Shown one piece after another: positions 8,669 through 17,895 of a stretch of DNA of 64,000 nt. This stretch comes from Wagnerdoeblera intermedia. GTDB taxonomy: Bacteria > Pseudomonadota > Alphaproteobacteria > Rhodobacterales > Rhodobacteraceae. The notes under the pieces are model-generated. The model was not told where the DNA came from. It did not search any database and saw only the letters and a program-made list of their open reading frames with translations. The DNA is taken from the NCBI RefSeq assembly GCF_042647465.1, contig NZ_JBHRVN010000004.1. One strand, given 5' to 3'. The translations under genes and the position numbers were made by a program. The stretch's first letter is position 1. The number at the start of each line of letters is the position of its first letter.

Positions 8669-9298
8669 TCAGTTCACAATGGTCGCTTCCGTGGCGGCGC
8701 GAAGCTCTGCCTCAGTCACGCCATCGGCGCATTCGACGATTTTCAGACCGCCTTCGACCACGTCAAACACACCCAGATTGGTGATGATGCGGTTGACCAC
8801 GCCCTTGCCGGTCAGCGGCAGGGTGCATTCTTTCAGCACCTTCGACTCACCGGTCTTTGAGGTGTGATCCATCACCACGACCACGCGCCCCACACCGGCG
8901 ACCAGATCCATCGCGCCGCCCATGCCCTTCACGAGCTTGCCGGGCACCATCCAGTTCGCCAGATCCCCGGTTTCCGAGACTTCCATCCCGCCCAGGATCG
9001 CCATAGCGATCTTGCCGCCACGGATCATCGCAAAAGAGGTGGCGGAATCGAAATAGGCCGTCTGCGGCAGTTCCGTGATGGTCTGCTTTCCGGCGTTGAT
9101 CAGATCCGGGTCTTCCTCCCCCTCATAGGGGAAGGGACCCATGCCCAGCATGCCGTTCTCTGACTGCAGCGTCACCGTCATGCCTTCGGGAATGTAGTTC
9201 GACACCAGCGTCGGAATGCCGATCCCGAGGTTCACATACCAGCCGTCCTGCAGTTCCTGCGCGGCGCGGGCCGCCATTTGATTGCGATCCCAGGGCAT
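8669..9298 (-). CDS. scoB: 3-oxoacid CoA-transferase subunit B
   Basis: A 209-residue beta subunit. The catalytic glutamate is Glu47 in LQSENGMLG, which forms the glutamyl-CoA thioester intermediate. GIGIPTLVSNYIP and LVKGMGGAMDLVAGV are further family signatures. With ScoA it transfers CoA between succinyl-CoA (or acetyl-CoA) and acetoacetate, the entry step of ketone-body and acetoacetate use. This fits the leucine-degradation genes further along the window, whose end product is acetoacetate. Its ATG overlaps the scoA stop (TAATG). The exact donor (succinyl-CoA versus acetate) cannot be distinguished by eye. Confidence 0.93.
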   Translation of the reverse strand: MPWDRNQMAARAAQELQDGWYVNLGIGIPTLVSNYIPEGMTVTLQSENGMLGMGPFPYEGEEDPDLINAGKQTITELPQTAYFDSATSFAMIRGGKIAMAILGGMEVSETGDLANWMVPGKLVKGMGGAMDLVAGVGRVVVVMDHTSKTGESKVLKECTLPLTGKGVVNRIITNLGVFDVVEGGLKIVECADGVTEAELRAATEATIVN

Positions 9299-10002
9299 TA
9301 TGCGACCTCCCGCTTGCGGACAGTCCGCTGCTCAATGCGTTTTTCGTGCTGACCCGTAATCAGGCGATGCACATAGATGCCCGGCACATGGATGTGGTCG
9401 GGATCGATGCTGCCCATCGGCACGATCTCTTCGACTTCGGCGATGCAGATCTTCCCGCAGGTCGCAGCCGGGGCGTTGAAGTTCCGCGCCGTCTTGCGAA
9501 ACACCAGATTGCCCGAAGTATCGGCCTTCCAGGCCTTCACGATCGAGAGGTCTGTCACCATGCCGCGCTCAAGGATATAGGTACGGCCGTCGAAGTCTTT
9601 GTGCTCTTTCCCCTCGGCAATCACGGTGCCGACGCCGGTCGCGGTGTAGAAACCGGGGATGCCCGCGCCGCCTGCGCGCATACGCTCAGCCAGCGTGCCC
9701 TGGGGGTTAAACTCCAGTTCCAGCTCGCCCGAGAGATACTGACGCATGAATTCCGCATTCTCGCCCACATAAGAGGCGATCATCTTTTTCACCTGGCGGC
9801 TTTCCAGAAGCTGGCCAAGGCCGAAGCCATCGGTGCCCGCGTTATTGGAGGCAATGGTGAGATTTTTCACGCCGCTCTCGCGGATCGCCGCGATCAGCAG
9901 TTCCGGAATACCGCAAAGGCCAAAGCCACCGGCGGCAATCGTCATTCCGTCAAACAGCACGCCGTCCAGCGCCGCTGCTGCGGAAGGGTAGGTTTTATTC
10001 AT
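9298..10002 (-). CDS. scoA: 3-oxoacid CoA-transferase subunit A
   Basis: A 234-residue alpha subunit. The glycine-rich CoA-binding motif AAGGFGLCGIPELLI lies near residues 22-36, followed by SNNAGTDGFGLGQLL. It binds the CoA moiety while the catalytic Glu is in ScoB. It is the first gene of the minus-strand scoAB pair, coupled by a 1-base overlap. Confidence 0.93.
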   Translation of the reverse strand: MNKTYPSAAAALDGVLFDGMTIAAGGFGLCGIPELLIAAIRESGVKNLTIASNNAGTDGFGLGQLLESRQVKKMIASYVGENAEFMRQYLSGELELEFNPQGTLAERMRAGGAGIPGFYTATGVGTVIAEGKEHKDFDGRTYILERGMVTDLSIVKAWKADTSGNLVFRKTARNFNAPAATCGKICIAEVEEIVPMGSIDPDHIHVPGIYVHRLITGQHEKRIEQRTVRKREVA

Positions 10003-10078
10003 TCGGACGGGCCTCCCAAGCTTCCCTGAGAATTTGTGGCCCGCCCTTGGTAACCTGTCAATCGCCGCGCTGCGGCAA

Positions 10079-12799
10079 TCACTCGGTCAGCGCATCATCC
10101 GCCGCGGCCTTCTTCGGCGCGGCCTTCTTTTTCGCGGCAGGTTTGGCGGCTGCGGCCTTTTTCGCCGGGGCCTTTTTCGCAGCCGGTTTCTTCGCTGTCT
10201 CAGCCTTCGGCTTCGCAGCCGTCTTCCGCGCGGGCTTTTTCACGGCTTTGGCGTTGACCAGCTCAATCGCCTGTTCGGCCGTGATCTCTTCCGGAGTGGT
10301 CTCTTTGGGCAGCGTGGCGTTCACTTTGCCCCATTTGATATAGGGCCCATAGCGGCCCGGCATGACCTGCATTTCGCCGCCATCCGGATGCTCGCCCAGC
10401 GAGCGCAGCGGCTCGGCGGCCGCGCCACGGGCAGCCCCGCGGGCCGCTTTCTGCGCCAGAACTTCGACGGCACGGTTCATGCCGATGGTGAAGACCTCTT
10501 CGGCGTCAGCAAGATTTGCGTAGACTTTCCCGTGCTTTACATAGGGCCCGAAGCGGCCAAGTGCGGCTTCGATCATCTCACCATCTTCGGGGTGCGGACC
10601 AATCTGGCGCGGCAGCGACAGCAGTTCTAGCGCCCGCTCATAGGTCAGTTGATCCGCGGCCCAGCCCTTCGGCAGGCTGGCGCGCGGGGGTTTGGGCACA
10701 TCGGCCGTGGCCTCCCCCTTCTGCACATAGGGGCCAAAGCGGCCGGTGCGCAACGTGACCTCAACGCCGAAGTCATCGGTGCCCAGCACCTTACCGTCCA
10801 GCGCCGCCGCCGGATCATCCGCCGAGACCGAGATCGGGCGGGTGTAGCGGCACTCAGGGTAATTGCCGCAGCCGATGAACGCCCCGCCCGAACGCGCGGT
10901 TTTCAGATGCAGGCGGCCTGAGCCACAGGTCGGGCAACTGCGCGGATCTGAGCCATCGGCCCGCAGCGGATAGAGGTGGGGTGCGAGAAAATCATCAAGC
11001 TTGTCGAGGACTTCACTGATCCGCAGATCCGAGGTCTCACCGATTGAGGCCGAGAAATCACGCCAGAATCGCGCCAGAACGTCTTTCCAGGCCCGATCCC
11101 CCGCCGAGACGTCATCCAGTTCCGCCTCGAGATCCGCGGTGAAGTCATATTCGACGTAGCGGCGGAAGAAATTCGTCAGGAAAGCCGTGACGAGCCGCCC
11201 CTTATCCGAAGGGATCAGGCGATTCTTGTCCTTGGTGACATATTCGCGGTCCTGAATCGTGGTGACGATCGAGGTATAGGTCGAAGGCCGCCCGATGCCG
11301 AGTTCTTCCATCCGCTTGATGAGCGTGGCTTCGGTATAGCGCGGCGGCGGCTGGGTGTGGTGTTGCAGCGCCAGCGAAGCGCCGTCCTGGCCCAGAACCA
11401 TATTGGTCGCGCGGTCCGGCGGCGTGCCGAATTCGGCGCCCTTCACATAGTCCGGGCGGCGCGCGTCTTTGGCACGGGTGACCGGCTCGCCCTGCATCAC
11501 CTGGGGCAGTCGGGCGCTGTCCTCGCCGTCGTCATCGTCGCGGCCTTCGTCATAGACGCGCAGGAAGCCGTCAAACTGCACCACCTGACCGGTGGCGCGC
11601 AGTTCCACCTGGGCATCCGCGCTGGCGAAATCCACTGTGGTCCGCTCAAGCCGGGCTGAGGCCATCTGCGAAGCGATGGTGCGCTTCCAGATCAGATCAT
11701 AAAGGCGGCGCTGATCAGAGTCGGTGATTTTCAGCTGCTCAGGCGTGGCCGAAAGCACCGTCGGGCGGATACATTCATGTGCCTCCTGGGCGTTCTTTGC
11801 CTTGTTTTTATAGATGCGCGGGCTGTCGGGGACGTAATTCGCGCCGTAGATGTCTTTGATCGCCGCACGGGCTGCGGTGATGGCTTCAGGCGCCATATCG
11901 ATGCCGTCGGTCCGCATATAGGTGATGTGGCCCGCCTCATAGAGACGCTGCGCGGCCGCCATGGTGGCTTTCGAGCCCATGCCGAATTTGCGGCTGGCTT
12001 CCTGCTGCAGGGTCGAGGTCATGAAGGGCGGGAAGGGGTTGCGGGTCGCGGGCTTCGCTTCCACCGATTTCACGCTGAAGTCGCGCTTGTCGATGGCCGA
12101 GACGGCCAGCTCCGCCGCCGCCACCGTAGCCAGATCGAATTTATCGAGCTTTTTGCCGCCGAGAACGGTCAGGCGCGCCTCAATCTGCTGGCCGCGCGGG
12201 GTCAGCAGAGTGGCGGTCACCGACCAGTATTCGCGCGGGTTAAAGGCCTCAATCTCCATCTCGCGCTCAACGACAAGGCGCAGAACGACCGATTGCACCC
12301 GGCCTGCCGAGCGCGCGCCCGGCAGCTTGCGCCACAGAACCGGCGAGAGGTTAAAGCCCACCAGATAGTCCAGCGCCCGGCGGGCCAGATAGGCCTCAAC
12401 CAGCGCGGTGTCGACATCGCGGGGCTTTTCCATCGCGGCCAGGATCGCGGGTTTGGTGATGGCGTTGAACGCCACGCGGCTGACCTTCTTGCCCTTCTTG
12501 ATCGAGGAGGCGAGCGCCTCCTGCAGGTGCCAGGAAATCGCCTCCCCCTCGCGGTCAGGGTCGGTTGCGAGGATCAGTTCGTCATCGGTCTTCAGCGCAT
12601 CGGCAATCGCTTTGATATGCTTTTTGCTGTCGGCCGCGACTTCCCATTTCATCGAAAAATCGTCGTCAGGCAGAACCGAGCCATCCTTGGGGGGAAGGTC
12701 GCGAACATGGCCATAAGACGCCAGAACGGTATAGCCGGGGCCAAGATATTTGTTGATAGTCTTGGCTTTAGCGGGCGACTCGACGACGACGACTGGCAT
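10079..12799 (-). CDS. topA: DNA topoisomerase I
   Basis: A type IA topoisomerase of 906 residues that relaxes negative supercoils. The N-terminal Toprim domain (VVVVESPAKAKTINKYLG, then ATDPDREGEAISWH) is followed by the gate domains with the catalytic Tyr294 in ITYMRTDG. A four-Cys zinc ribbon (CPTCGSG then CGNYPEC) lies near residue 590, followed by further topo C-repeats containing GPYVQKG, GPYVKHG and GPYIKWG. The last about 60 residues are a Lys/Ala/Pro-rich basic tail resembling histone H1. The start at 12799 has AAGGAAGG 5 nt upstream; an ATG 21 bp earlier lacks one. It is followed upstream by dprA, a common alphaproteobacterial neighbour. Confidence 0.96.
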   Translation of the reverse strand: MPVVVVESPAKAKTINKYLGPGYTVLASYGHVRDLPPKDGSVLPDDDFSMKWEVAADSKKHIKAIADALKTDDELILATDPDREGEAISWHLQEALASSIKKGKKVSRVAFNAITKPAILAAMEKPRDVDTALVEAYLARRALDYLVGFNLSPVLWRKLPGARSAGRVQSVVLRLVVEREMEIEAFNPREYWSVTATLLTPRGQQIEARLTVLGGKKLDKFDLATVAAAELAVSAIDKRDFSVKSVEAKPATRNPFPPFMTSTLQQEASRKFGMGSKATMAAAQRLYEAGHITYMRTDGIDMAPEAITAARAAIKDIYGANYVPDSPRIYKNKAKNAQEAHECIRPTVLSATPEQLKITDSDQRRLYDLIWKRTIASQMASARLERTTVDFASADAQVELRATGQVVQFDGFLRVYDEGRDDDDGEDSARLPQVMQGEPVTRAKDARRPDYVKGAEFGTPPDRATNMVLGQDGASLALQHHTQPPPRYTEATLIKRMEELGIGRPSTYTSIVTTIQDREYVTKDKNRLIPSDKGRLVTAFLTNFFRRYVEYDFTADLEAELDDVSAGDRAWKDVLARFWRDFSASIGETSDLRISEVLDKLDDFLAPHLYPLRADGSDPRSCPTCGSGRLHLKTARSGGAFIGCGNYPECRYTRPISVSADDPAAALDGKVLGTDDFGVEVTLRTGRFGPYVQKGEATADVPKPPRASLPKGWAADQLTYERALELLSLPRQIGPHPEDGEMIEAALGRFGPYVKHGKVYANLADAEEVFTIGMNRAVEVLAQKAARGAARGAAAEPLRSLGEHPDGGEMQVMPGRYGPYIKWGKVNATLPKETTPEEITAEQAIELVNAKAVKKPARKTAAKPKAETAKKPAAKKAPAKKAAAAKPAAKKKAAPKKAAADDALTE

Positions 12800-12883
12800 G
12801 GGGTCCTTCCTTGGCGCCACCAGGACAGCGGCAGCGGAGCAACATGGGGGTTGCCGGGCGGGTTTGTCAAGGAAGGCTGATCC

Positions 12884-14065
12884 TCACCCCTGGCGTGTGC
12901 CGGGGCTGCACAACAGGCCGCCAGGCCGCCGCTCGACGGCATTTTCAAGTTCCAGATGCAAAAGAGCGGGCGCCAGCTCAGCGGGGGGGATGCCAAGCTG
13001 GCGCAGCAGCTGATCCTCCGCGACCGGAGCAGGGGACAGCAGCGTCAGAATGCGCTCGCGCAGCGTGGGGCCGGGGCTGCGCTTTGCCGCAGCCGCCATG
13101 GCGCGGGCGATCGCTGCGCCCTGGCCGAGGGGGCGGGGGGGCGCGCTTTGCGGCAGCGGGTTGCGGGGCGGCGGGCGGCCCGTCACCTCCATCACATCAC
13201 CGGCATGGCGGATCAGGGTGGCACCGTCGCGCAGCAGCATATTGCAGCCCTCGGCGCGCGGATCGAGCGGATGGCCCGGGACCACCAGCACCTCTCTGCC
13301 CTGATCAAGCGCATTGCGCGCGGTGATCAGACTGCCAGAGCGTTGTGCGGCCTCGGTGATGATGACCGCACGGCTGAGGCCTGAGATCAGCCGGTTGCGC
13401 AGCGGGAAATGGCGGGTCATGGGCTTCATCCCTGGCGGCTGTTCACTCAGCAGGGTGCCGTGGCGGGCGATCAGCCGCGCAATATCGAGGTTCTCTTCCG
13501 GCCAGGGGCAGTCGGCACCGCCTGCCAGAACGGCGATGGTGCGGCTTGGCCCGGCCCCTTCATGTGCTGCGCGGTCAATCCCGCGCGCCAGACCTGAGCA
13601 GATGATAAACCCCGCATTGGCCAGTTCAGAAGCCAGTTCCTTCGCAAGCCGCAGCCCCGCGCTGGAGGCATTGCGCGCGCCCACTATGGCCAGCGCGGGG
13701 GCGCGCAGCGGCAGAAGACTGCCCGCAATCCACAGCACCGGGGGCGCATCGCTGAGCGTGCTGAGCGCGGCGGGATAATCCGCCTCGCCATGGCGCAGCA
13801 GGCGCAGCCCGGCGCGGGCGCCCCGGCGAAGTTCGTCTTCAGCACTTCTGACGGGGCAGGGGGTATAATCAGCGGTGCCCGCCGCCGCAGCAATGGCGGG
13901 CAATGCCTCAAGGGCGGCAGCGGCAGAGCCATGTTCCGCGAGCAGCCGGTGAAAGGTCACCGGACCAACCCTGGGGGAGCGAATGAGGCGGAGCCACGAC
14001 AATCTGTCGTCTTCCGCGGTGGGTGGGGTGAAGGGTGTGGTGGAAGATAACAAACGCTTTTCCAT
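12884..14065 (-). CDS. dprA: DNA-processing protein DprA (Smf)
   Basis: A 393-residue DprA, which loads RecA onto incoming single-stranded DNA during natural transformation. An N-terminal SAM/HhH-like region (LSWLRLIRSPRVGPVTFHRLL) is followed by the Rossmann core with VGARNASSAGLRLAKELA and SGLARGIDRAAHEGA (about residues 130-170). Further on are FPLRNRLISGLS and ITEAAQRSGSLITARNA. The C-terminal winged helix (ILTLLSPAPVAEDQLLRQLGIPPAELAPALLHLELENAVER, split here only for description) completes the three-domain form. GAGG lies 5 nt before the ATG. The gene is widely conserved, so competence is not implied by itself. Confidence 0.94.
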   Translation of the reverse strand: MEKRLLSSTTPFTPPTAEDDRLSWLRLIRSPRVGPVTFHRLLAEHGSAAAALEALPAIAAAAGTADYTPCPVRSAEDELRRGARAGLRLLRHGEADYPAALSTLSDAPPVLWIAGSLLPLRAPALAIVGARNASSAGLRLAKELASELANAGFIICSGLARGIDRAAHEGAGPSRTIAVLAGGADCPWPEENLDIARLIARHGTLLSEQPPGMKPMTRHFPLRNRLISGLSRAVIITEAAQRSGSLITARNALDQGREVLVVPGHPLDPRAEGCNMLLRDGATLIRHAGDVMEVTGRPPPRNPLPQSAPPRPLGQGAAIARAMAAAAKRSPGPTLRERILTLLSPAPVAEDQLLRQLGIPPAELAPALLHLELENAVERRPGGLLCSPGTRQG

Positions 14066-14112
14066 CGCAACCTCGCCTCATCCGCACAGCCAGATTGCCC
14101 CTGATTGGTTAA

Positions 14113-14134
14113 CCCCCGGTAAATTTTCCGGGGG
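14113..14134. repeat. inverted repeat between tldD end and dprA start
   Basis: CCCCCGG (14113-14119) and CCGGGGG (14128-14134) flank an AT-rich 8-nt loop. It lies between the stop of tldD and the start of dprA, both minus strand. It could be a weak terminator for upstream transcription or an operator, but it has no clear T-run in either direction. Confidence 0.45.
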
Positions 14135-14175
14135 CAAACCGATTATTTTCGCGCTATGCGTGTTTTTCTTCGCGC

Positions 14176-15597
14176 TCAGGCTGCAGAGCCGCCGACGGTC
14201 AGCCCGCCCAGCAGCAGAGAGGGCTGGCCAACGCCCACGGGCACCCACTGACCGGCTTTGCCGCAGTTGCCCACACCGGGATCCAGCGCGAAATCATTGC
14301 CGATCCCGCGGATCAGCCCCATGGCGGTCGGACCGTCGCCGATCAGCGTGGCCCCTTTCAGCGCCTCGCCGACCACGCCGTTGCGCACGCGGTAGGCCTC
14401 GGTGCAGTTGAAGACGAATTTGCCGTTGGTGATATCCACCTGCCCGCCGCCAAAGCCGACGGCGTAGATGCCGTCTTTCAGATCGGCCAGCATGGCTTTG
14501 GGATCATCTTTCCCGTCGATCATGAAGGTATTGGTCATGCGGGGCATCGGGATATGGGCATAGCCCTCGCGCCGGCCATTGCCGGTCGGGGCCACGCCCA
14601 TCAGCCGCGCATTCTGGCGGTCCTGCATGTAGCCGACCAGAATGCCGTCCTCGATCAGCACGTTGCGCGCAGAGGGCGTGCCCTCATCGTCGATGGTGAC
14701 CGAGCCACGGCGGTCCGCGATGGTGCCGTCATCGACGACGGTGACGCCGCGGGCGGCCACCTGTTCGCCGATGCGGCCCGAGAAGGCCGAGACGCCCTTG
14801 CGGTTGAAATCGCCCTCAAGGCCATGGCCCACCGCCTCATGCAGCAGCACACCCGGCCAGCCGGGGCCGACCATGACATCGAACTGCCCCGCCGGAGCGG
14901 CCACGGCGCCCAGGTTCACGCCCGCAATGCGGATCGCTTCGCGCACAACACCCTGCCAGTGCTCACGCTGCATCAGACCGTCAAGCGTGATCCGCCCGCC
15001 GCCCCCCGAAGAGCCGGTCTCACGGCGGCCGTTCTCCTCAAGGATGACCGAGATGTTCAGCCGCGCCATGGGGCGGATGTCACCGATGCGCAGCCCCTCG
15101 GGGCGCAGGATCTCAATCTCCTGCAGTGAGGCGGCCATGGAAGCTGTCACCTGAACGACACGGGCGTCAAGCTCACGCGCGAAGCTGTCGATCTCGCGGA
15201 GGGTCTCGACGCGAATCGCAAACTCCGAGCCCGAAAGGGGATTTTCATCGGTGTAAAGGCGACGATTGGTCCCGGCGGGGGCGTCGGCAAGGGTGCCGCC
15301 GCCTTCTCCGACGGCGAGTCGTGCGGTTTCAGCCGCGCGCCGAAGGGCGGAAATTGAGATCTCAGTCGCATGGGCATAGCCCGCCACCTCACCGCGTACG
15401 GCCCGAAGACCGAAGCCTTCTGAGGCGTCATAACTCGCCTGACGGATGCGCCCGTCGTCGAGCACCAGGGCCTCAGAACGCTTGCGTTCAAGGAAAATCT
15501 CGCCATCATCGGCCCCCGACAGGGCCTCCCTGAGAACGGCGAGTGCCTCGGCCTCGTCGAGGCGGGTCTCAAAGGGACGGAAGCGATCCTCAGCCAT
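14176..15597 (-). CDS. tldD: metalloprotease TldD
   Basis: A 473-residue TldD/PmbA family protein. The zinc-binding motif is HEAVGHGLEGD with His253, Glu254 and His258, the HExxxH pattern that distinguishes TldD from the inactive-looking PmbA/TldE partner. The N-terminal region (EAEALAVLREALSGADDGEIFLERKRSEALVLDDGRIRQA, cited by position only: residues 11-50) is the family sensor fold. TldD-TldE is a heterodimeric protease that degrades unfolded peptides. The tldE partner is not in the window. The start at 15597 is chosen because AAAGG precedes it; an upstream Met 45 bp earlier lacks a site. It is divergent from ctaC across 200 bp. Confidence 0.94.
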   Translation of the reverse strand: MAEDRFRPFETRLDEAEALAVLREALSGADDGEIFLERKRSEALVLDDGRIRQASYDASEGFGLRAVRGEVAGYAHATEISISALRRAAETARLAVGEGGGTLADAPAGTNRRLYTDENPLSGSEFAIRVETLREIDSFARELDARVVQVTASMAASLQEIEILRPEGLRIGDIRPMARLNISVILEENGRRETGSSGGGGRITLDGLMQREHWQGVVREAIRIAGVNLGAVAAPAGQFDVMVGPGWPGVLLHEAVGHGLEGDFNRKGVSAFSGRIGEQVAARGVTVVDDGTIADRRGSVTIDDEGTPSARNVLIEDGILVGYMQDRQNARLMGVAPTGNGRREGYAHIPMPRMTNTFMIDGKDDPKAMLADLKDGIYAVGFGGGQVDITNGKFVFNCTEAYRVRNGVVGEALKGATLIGDGPTAMGLIRGIGNDFALDPGVGNCGKAGQWVPVGVGQPSLLLGGLTVGGSAA

Positions 15598-15696
15598 CGG
15601 GATACCTTTCTGCTGGTCTGCACATGTCCTGACTGAGAGCAAGCTTTGCCACTGTCAACGATGGTTTCGCTTGTCCCGGGTGCGACAATATGGTTT

Positions 15697-15740
15697 CTCC
15701 CCTGGACAGGAACAACGGGATTCTGCCTTTTACAGGGGAG
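15697..15740 (+). promoter_or_regulatory. inverted repeat in the ctaC leader
   Basis: CTCCCCTG (15697-15704) and CAGGGGAG (15733-15740) can form an 8-bp stem with a 28-nt loop, about 60 bp before the ctaC start. It lies in the 200-bp divergent region between tldD and ctaC. It could be an mRNA leader structure or a binding site; nothing else identifies it. Confidence 0.4.
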
Positions 15741-15797
15741 GGTCTGCGCTAAGCGGCAGATTTCGCCGCACCACGACGGGACGTACGGGATTTTAAC

Positions 15798-16697
15798 ATG
15801 CGTTTTGCAACCACTCTTCCGGCCAGCCTGACCGCAGTGGCGGCCGTGCTCGCCGCACAAGCTGCATCGGCTCAGGACAGCCTGCCGGTGGTCGGTCGTC
15901 CGGTTGATAAGGCCATTGGTTTTCAGCCGGCTTCAACCGAACTGGCCCGCGAACTGCAATGGCTGGACGGCTTCATTCTCTACATCATCACCGCGATCAC
16001 CATTTTCGTGACCGGCCTGCTGATCTGGAGCATCGTGCGCTACAACCGCCGTGCGAACCCGAAGCCCGCAACCTTCACTCATAACTCGCCCATCGAAGTC
16101 GCATGGACGGTTCTGCCGATCATCATTCTGATCGTCATCGGTGCCTTCTCGCTGCCGGTTCTGTTCAAGCAGCAGGAAATGCCGGCGGCCGATATCACCG
16201 TGAAGGTGACCGGCAAGCAGTGGTACTGGACCTATGAGTACCCCGAGCATGAAGTTGAATTCGACAGCTATATGATCGGCGCTCCGGCGACCGGCGGCGA
16301 CAACCGTCTGACCGCTGAAGTTGAGCAGCAGCTGATCGATGCCGGTTACACCAAAGAGGACTTCCTGCTGGCCACCGATACCGCAATGGTCGTTCCGGTC
16401 GGCAAAACCATCCTCGTTCAGGTGACGGCGGCAGACGTGATCCACTCCTGGACCATCCCGGCCTTCGGCGTGAAACAGGACGGTGTTCCGGGTCGCCTCG
16501 CACAGCTGTGGTTCAATGCCGAGAAAGAGGGCATCTATTTCGGTCAGTGCTCGGAACTCTGCGGCATCGCCCATGCTTACATGCCCATCACGGTGAAAGT
16601 CGTCTCGGAAGCGGAATACGCCGCCTGGGTTGAGCGCGCGAAAGCCGGTGAATACGCCTATCTGCCCAAAGCCCAGACCCTCGCTTCGGCGAACTGA
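15798..16697 (+). CDS. ctaC: cytochrome c oxidase subunit II
   Basis: Subunit II (299 residues) of the aa3-type cytochrome c oxidase, which accepts electrons from cytochrome c through the CuA centre. A cleavable signal peptide ends near AAQAASAQ. Two transmembrane helices (about residues 52-75 and 95-115) precede the periplasmic cupredoxin domain. The CuA ligands are visible: His216 (VIHSWTIP), Cys251 and Cys255 (CSELC), His259 and Met262; the electron-entry aromatic patch is QWYWTYEYP. It heads the operon ctaC-ctaB-small ORF-ctaG-ctaE. Subunit I (ctaD) is not in the window, as in other Rhodobacteraceae where it is elsewhere. Confidence 0.97.
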   Translation: MRFATTLPASLTAVAAVLAAQAASAQDSLPVVGRPVDKAIGFQPASTELARELQWLDGFILYIITAITIFVTGLLIWSIVRYNRRANPKPATFTHNSPIEVAWTVLPIIILIVIGAFSLPVLFKQQEMPAADITVKVTGKQWYWTYEYPEHEVEFDSYMIGAPATGGDNRLTAEVEQQLIDAGYTKEDFLLATDTAMVVPVGKTILVQVTAADVIHSWTIPAFGVKQDGVPGRLAQLWFNAEKEGIYFGQCSELCGIAHAYMPITVKVVSEAEYAAWVERAKAGEYAYLPKAQTLASAN

Positions 16698-16759
16698 GCC
16701 AAACTGACTGACGGAGGTCCGGGCCGCACTTCCTGCGGCCCGTGACGGGAGACGGAAGA

Positions 16760-17704
16760 ATGACTGATCTGCGCGCCAGCGAAATGACTCATACCGCCCC
16801 CAATGAGGCGGGTTTCGGTGACTACGTCGCTTTGCTGAAGCCGCGCGTCATGTCTTTGGTGGTTTTCACCGCCATGGTGGGCCTTCTGGTGGCGCCGGTT
16901 TCGGTGCATCCCTTTGTGGCGGCCACCTCGATCCTTTTCATCGCATTGGGCGGCGGCGCGTCGGGCTCGCTGAACATGTGGTATGACGCCGATATCGACC
17001 GGGTGATGAAGCGCACTTCCTCGCGTCCTGTGCCCTCGGGCCGGGTGCAGCCGGGGGAGGCGCTTGGTCTGGGCCTTGCGCTCTCGGGGATTTCGGTTCT
17101 GATGCTGGGACTTGCGGCCAACTGGTTTGCCGCCACCTTCCTCGCCTTCACCATTTTCTTCTATGCCGTGATCTACACGATCTGGCTGAAACGCTCGACG
17201 CCGCAGAATATCGTCATCGGCGGCGCCTCGGGGGCCTTCCCTCCGATGATCGGCTGGGCCTGCGCCACGGGCGGCATCTCGATTGAGAGCGTGATGATGT
17301 TCATGCTCATCTTCTTCTGGACGCCGCCGCACTTCTGGGCCCTGGCGCTGTTCATGAACGCGGATTACGAAAAAGCCGGCGTGCCGATGCTGACCGTGAC
17401 TCACGGCCGCAAAGTGACCCGCAATCATATCCTTGGCTATACCGTGGTGCTGGCCCCGATCGCGATCGGCGCGGCCTTCACCTCCATCGGCGGGCCGCTG
17501 ACCCTGGCGGTGGCGCTGGTGCTGAACGCCTGGTTCCTGATCGGTGCCTTCCGCATCCGGAAACGCGAAGAGGCGGTGGCAAAGGCTGACAACTATGCGG
17601 CTGAGCGGAAATTCTTCCGCTTCTCGCTGGCCTATCTTTTCCTGCACTTTACGGCCTTTATGGCCGAGGCAGCCCTGAAGGCTGCCGGATACGGCGGATG
17701 GTAA
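16760..17704 (+). CDS. ctaB: protoheme IX farnesyltransferase (heme O synthase)
   Basis: A polytopic UbiA-family prenyltransferase of about 314 residues that converts heme B to heme O, the first step to heme A. The Asp-rich motif NMWYDADIDRVMKRTSSRP carries the Mg-diphosphate ligands. The second conserved loop contains HFWALALFMNADYEKAGVPM. Start 16760 is preferred over 16742 because GGAGACGGAAGA lies just before it. It sits between ctaC and the small membrane protein gene, the classic Paracoccus/Rhodobacter order. Confidence 0.95.
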   Translation: MTDLRASEMTHTAPNEAGFGDYVALLKPRVMSLVVFTAMVGLLVAPVSVHPFVAATSILFIALGGGASGSLNMWYDADIDRVMKRTSSRPVPSGRVQPGEALGLGLALSGISVLMLGLAANWFAATFLAFTIFFYAVIYTIWLKRSTPQNIVIGGASGAFPPMIGWACATGGISIESVMMFMLIFFWTPPHFWALALFMNADYEKAGVPMLTVTHGRKVTRNHILGYTVVLAPIAIGAAFTSIGGPLTLAVALVLNAWFLIGAFRIRKREEAVAKADNYAAERKFFRFSLAYLFLHFTAFMAEAALKAAGYGGW

Positions 17705-17706
17705 TC

Positions 17707-17895
17707 ATGAGCGGTAAAACCTTTTTCACCCCTGAGCATGAGCTGCATAAGCGCCGCTTCAGCCGCAATATGGGCCTTGGCCTTGTGCTGGTGGGTTTTG
17801 TGGCGCTGGTCTTTGGCCTGACCGTTGTTAAGGTGACCCGCGGGGAGCTGCAGGAAACCTATTCGCAGCAAAACCACAGCGGTGCGCAGCCATGA
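17707..17895 (+). CDS. small single-span protein of the oxidase assembly operon (CoxF-like)
   Basis: A 62-residue protein with one hydrophobic helix (GLGLVLVGFVALVFGLTVV) after a basic N-terminus containing HELHKRRFSRN. A small gene of this type lies between ctaB and ctaG in many Rhodobacterales and is often labelled CoxF or cytochrome c oxidase assembly protein; its function is not established here. Start 17707 (MSGKTFF) was preferred to 17698, which overlaps ctaB. Its end overlaps the ctaG start by 4 bases (ATGA), so it is certainly translated within the operon. Confidence 0.85.
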   Translation: MSGKTFFTPEHELHKRRFSRNMGLGLVLVGFVALVFGLTVVKVTRGELQETYSQQNHSGAQP

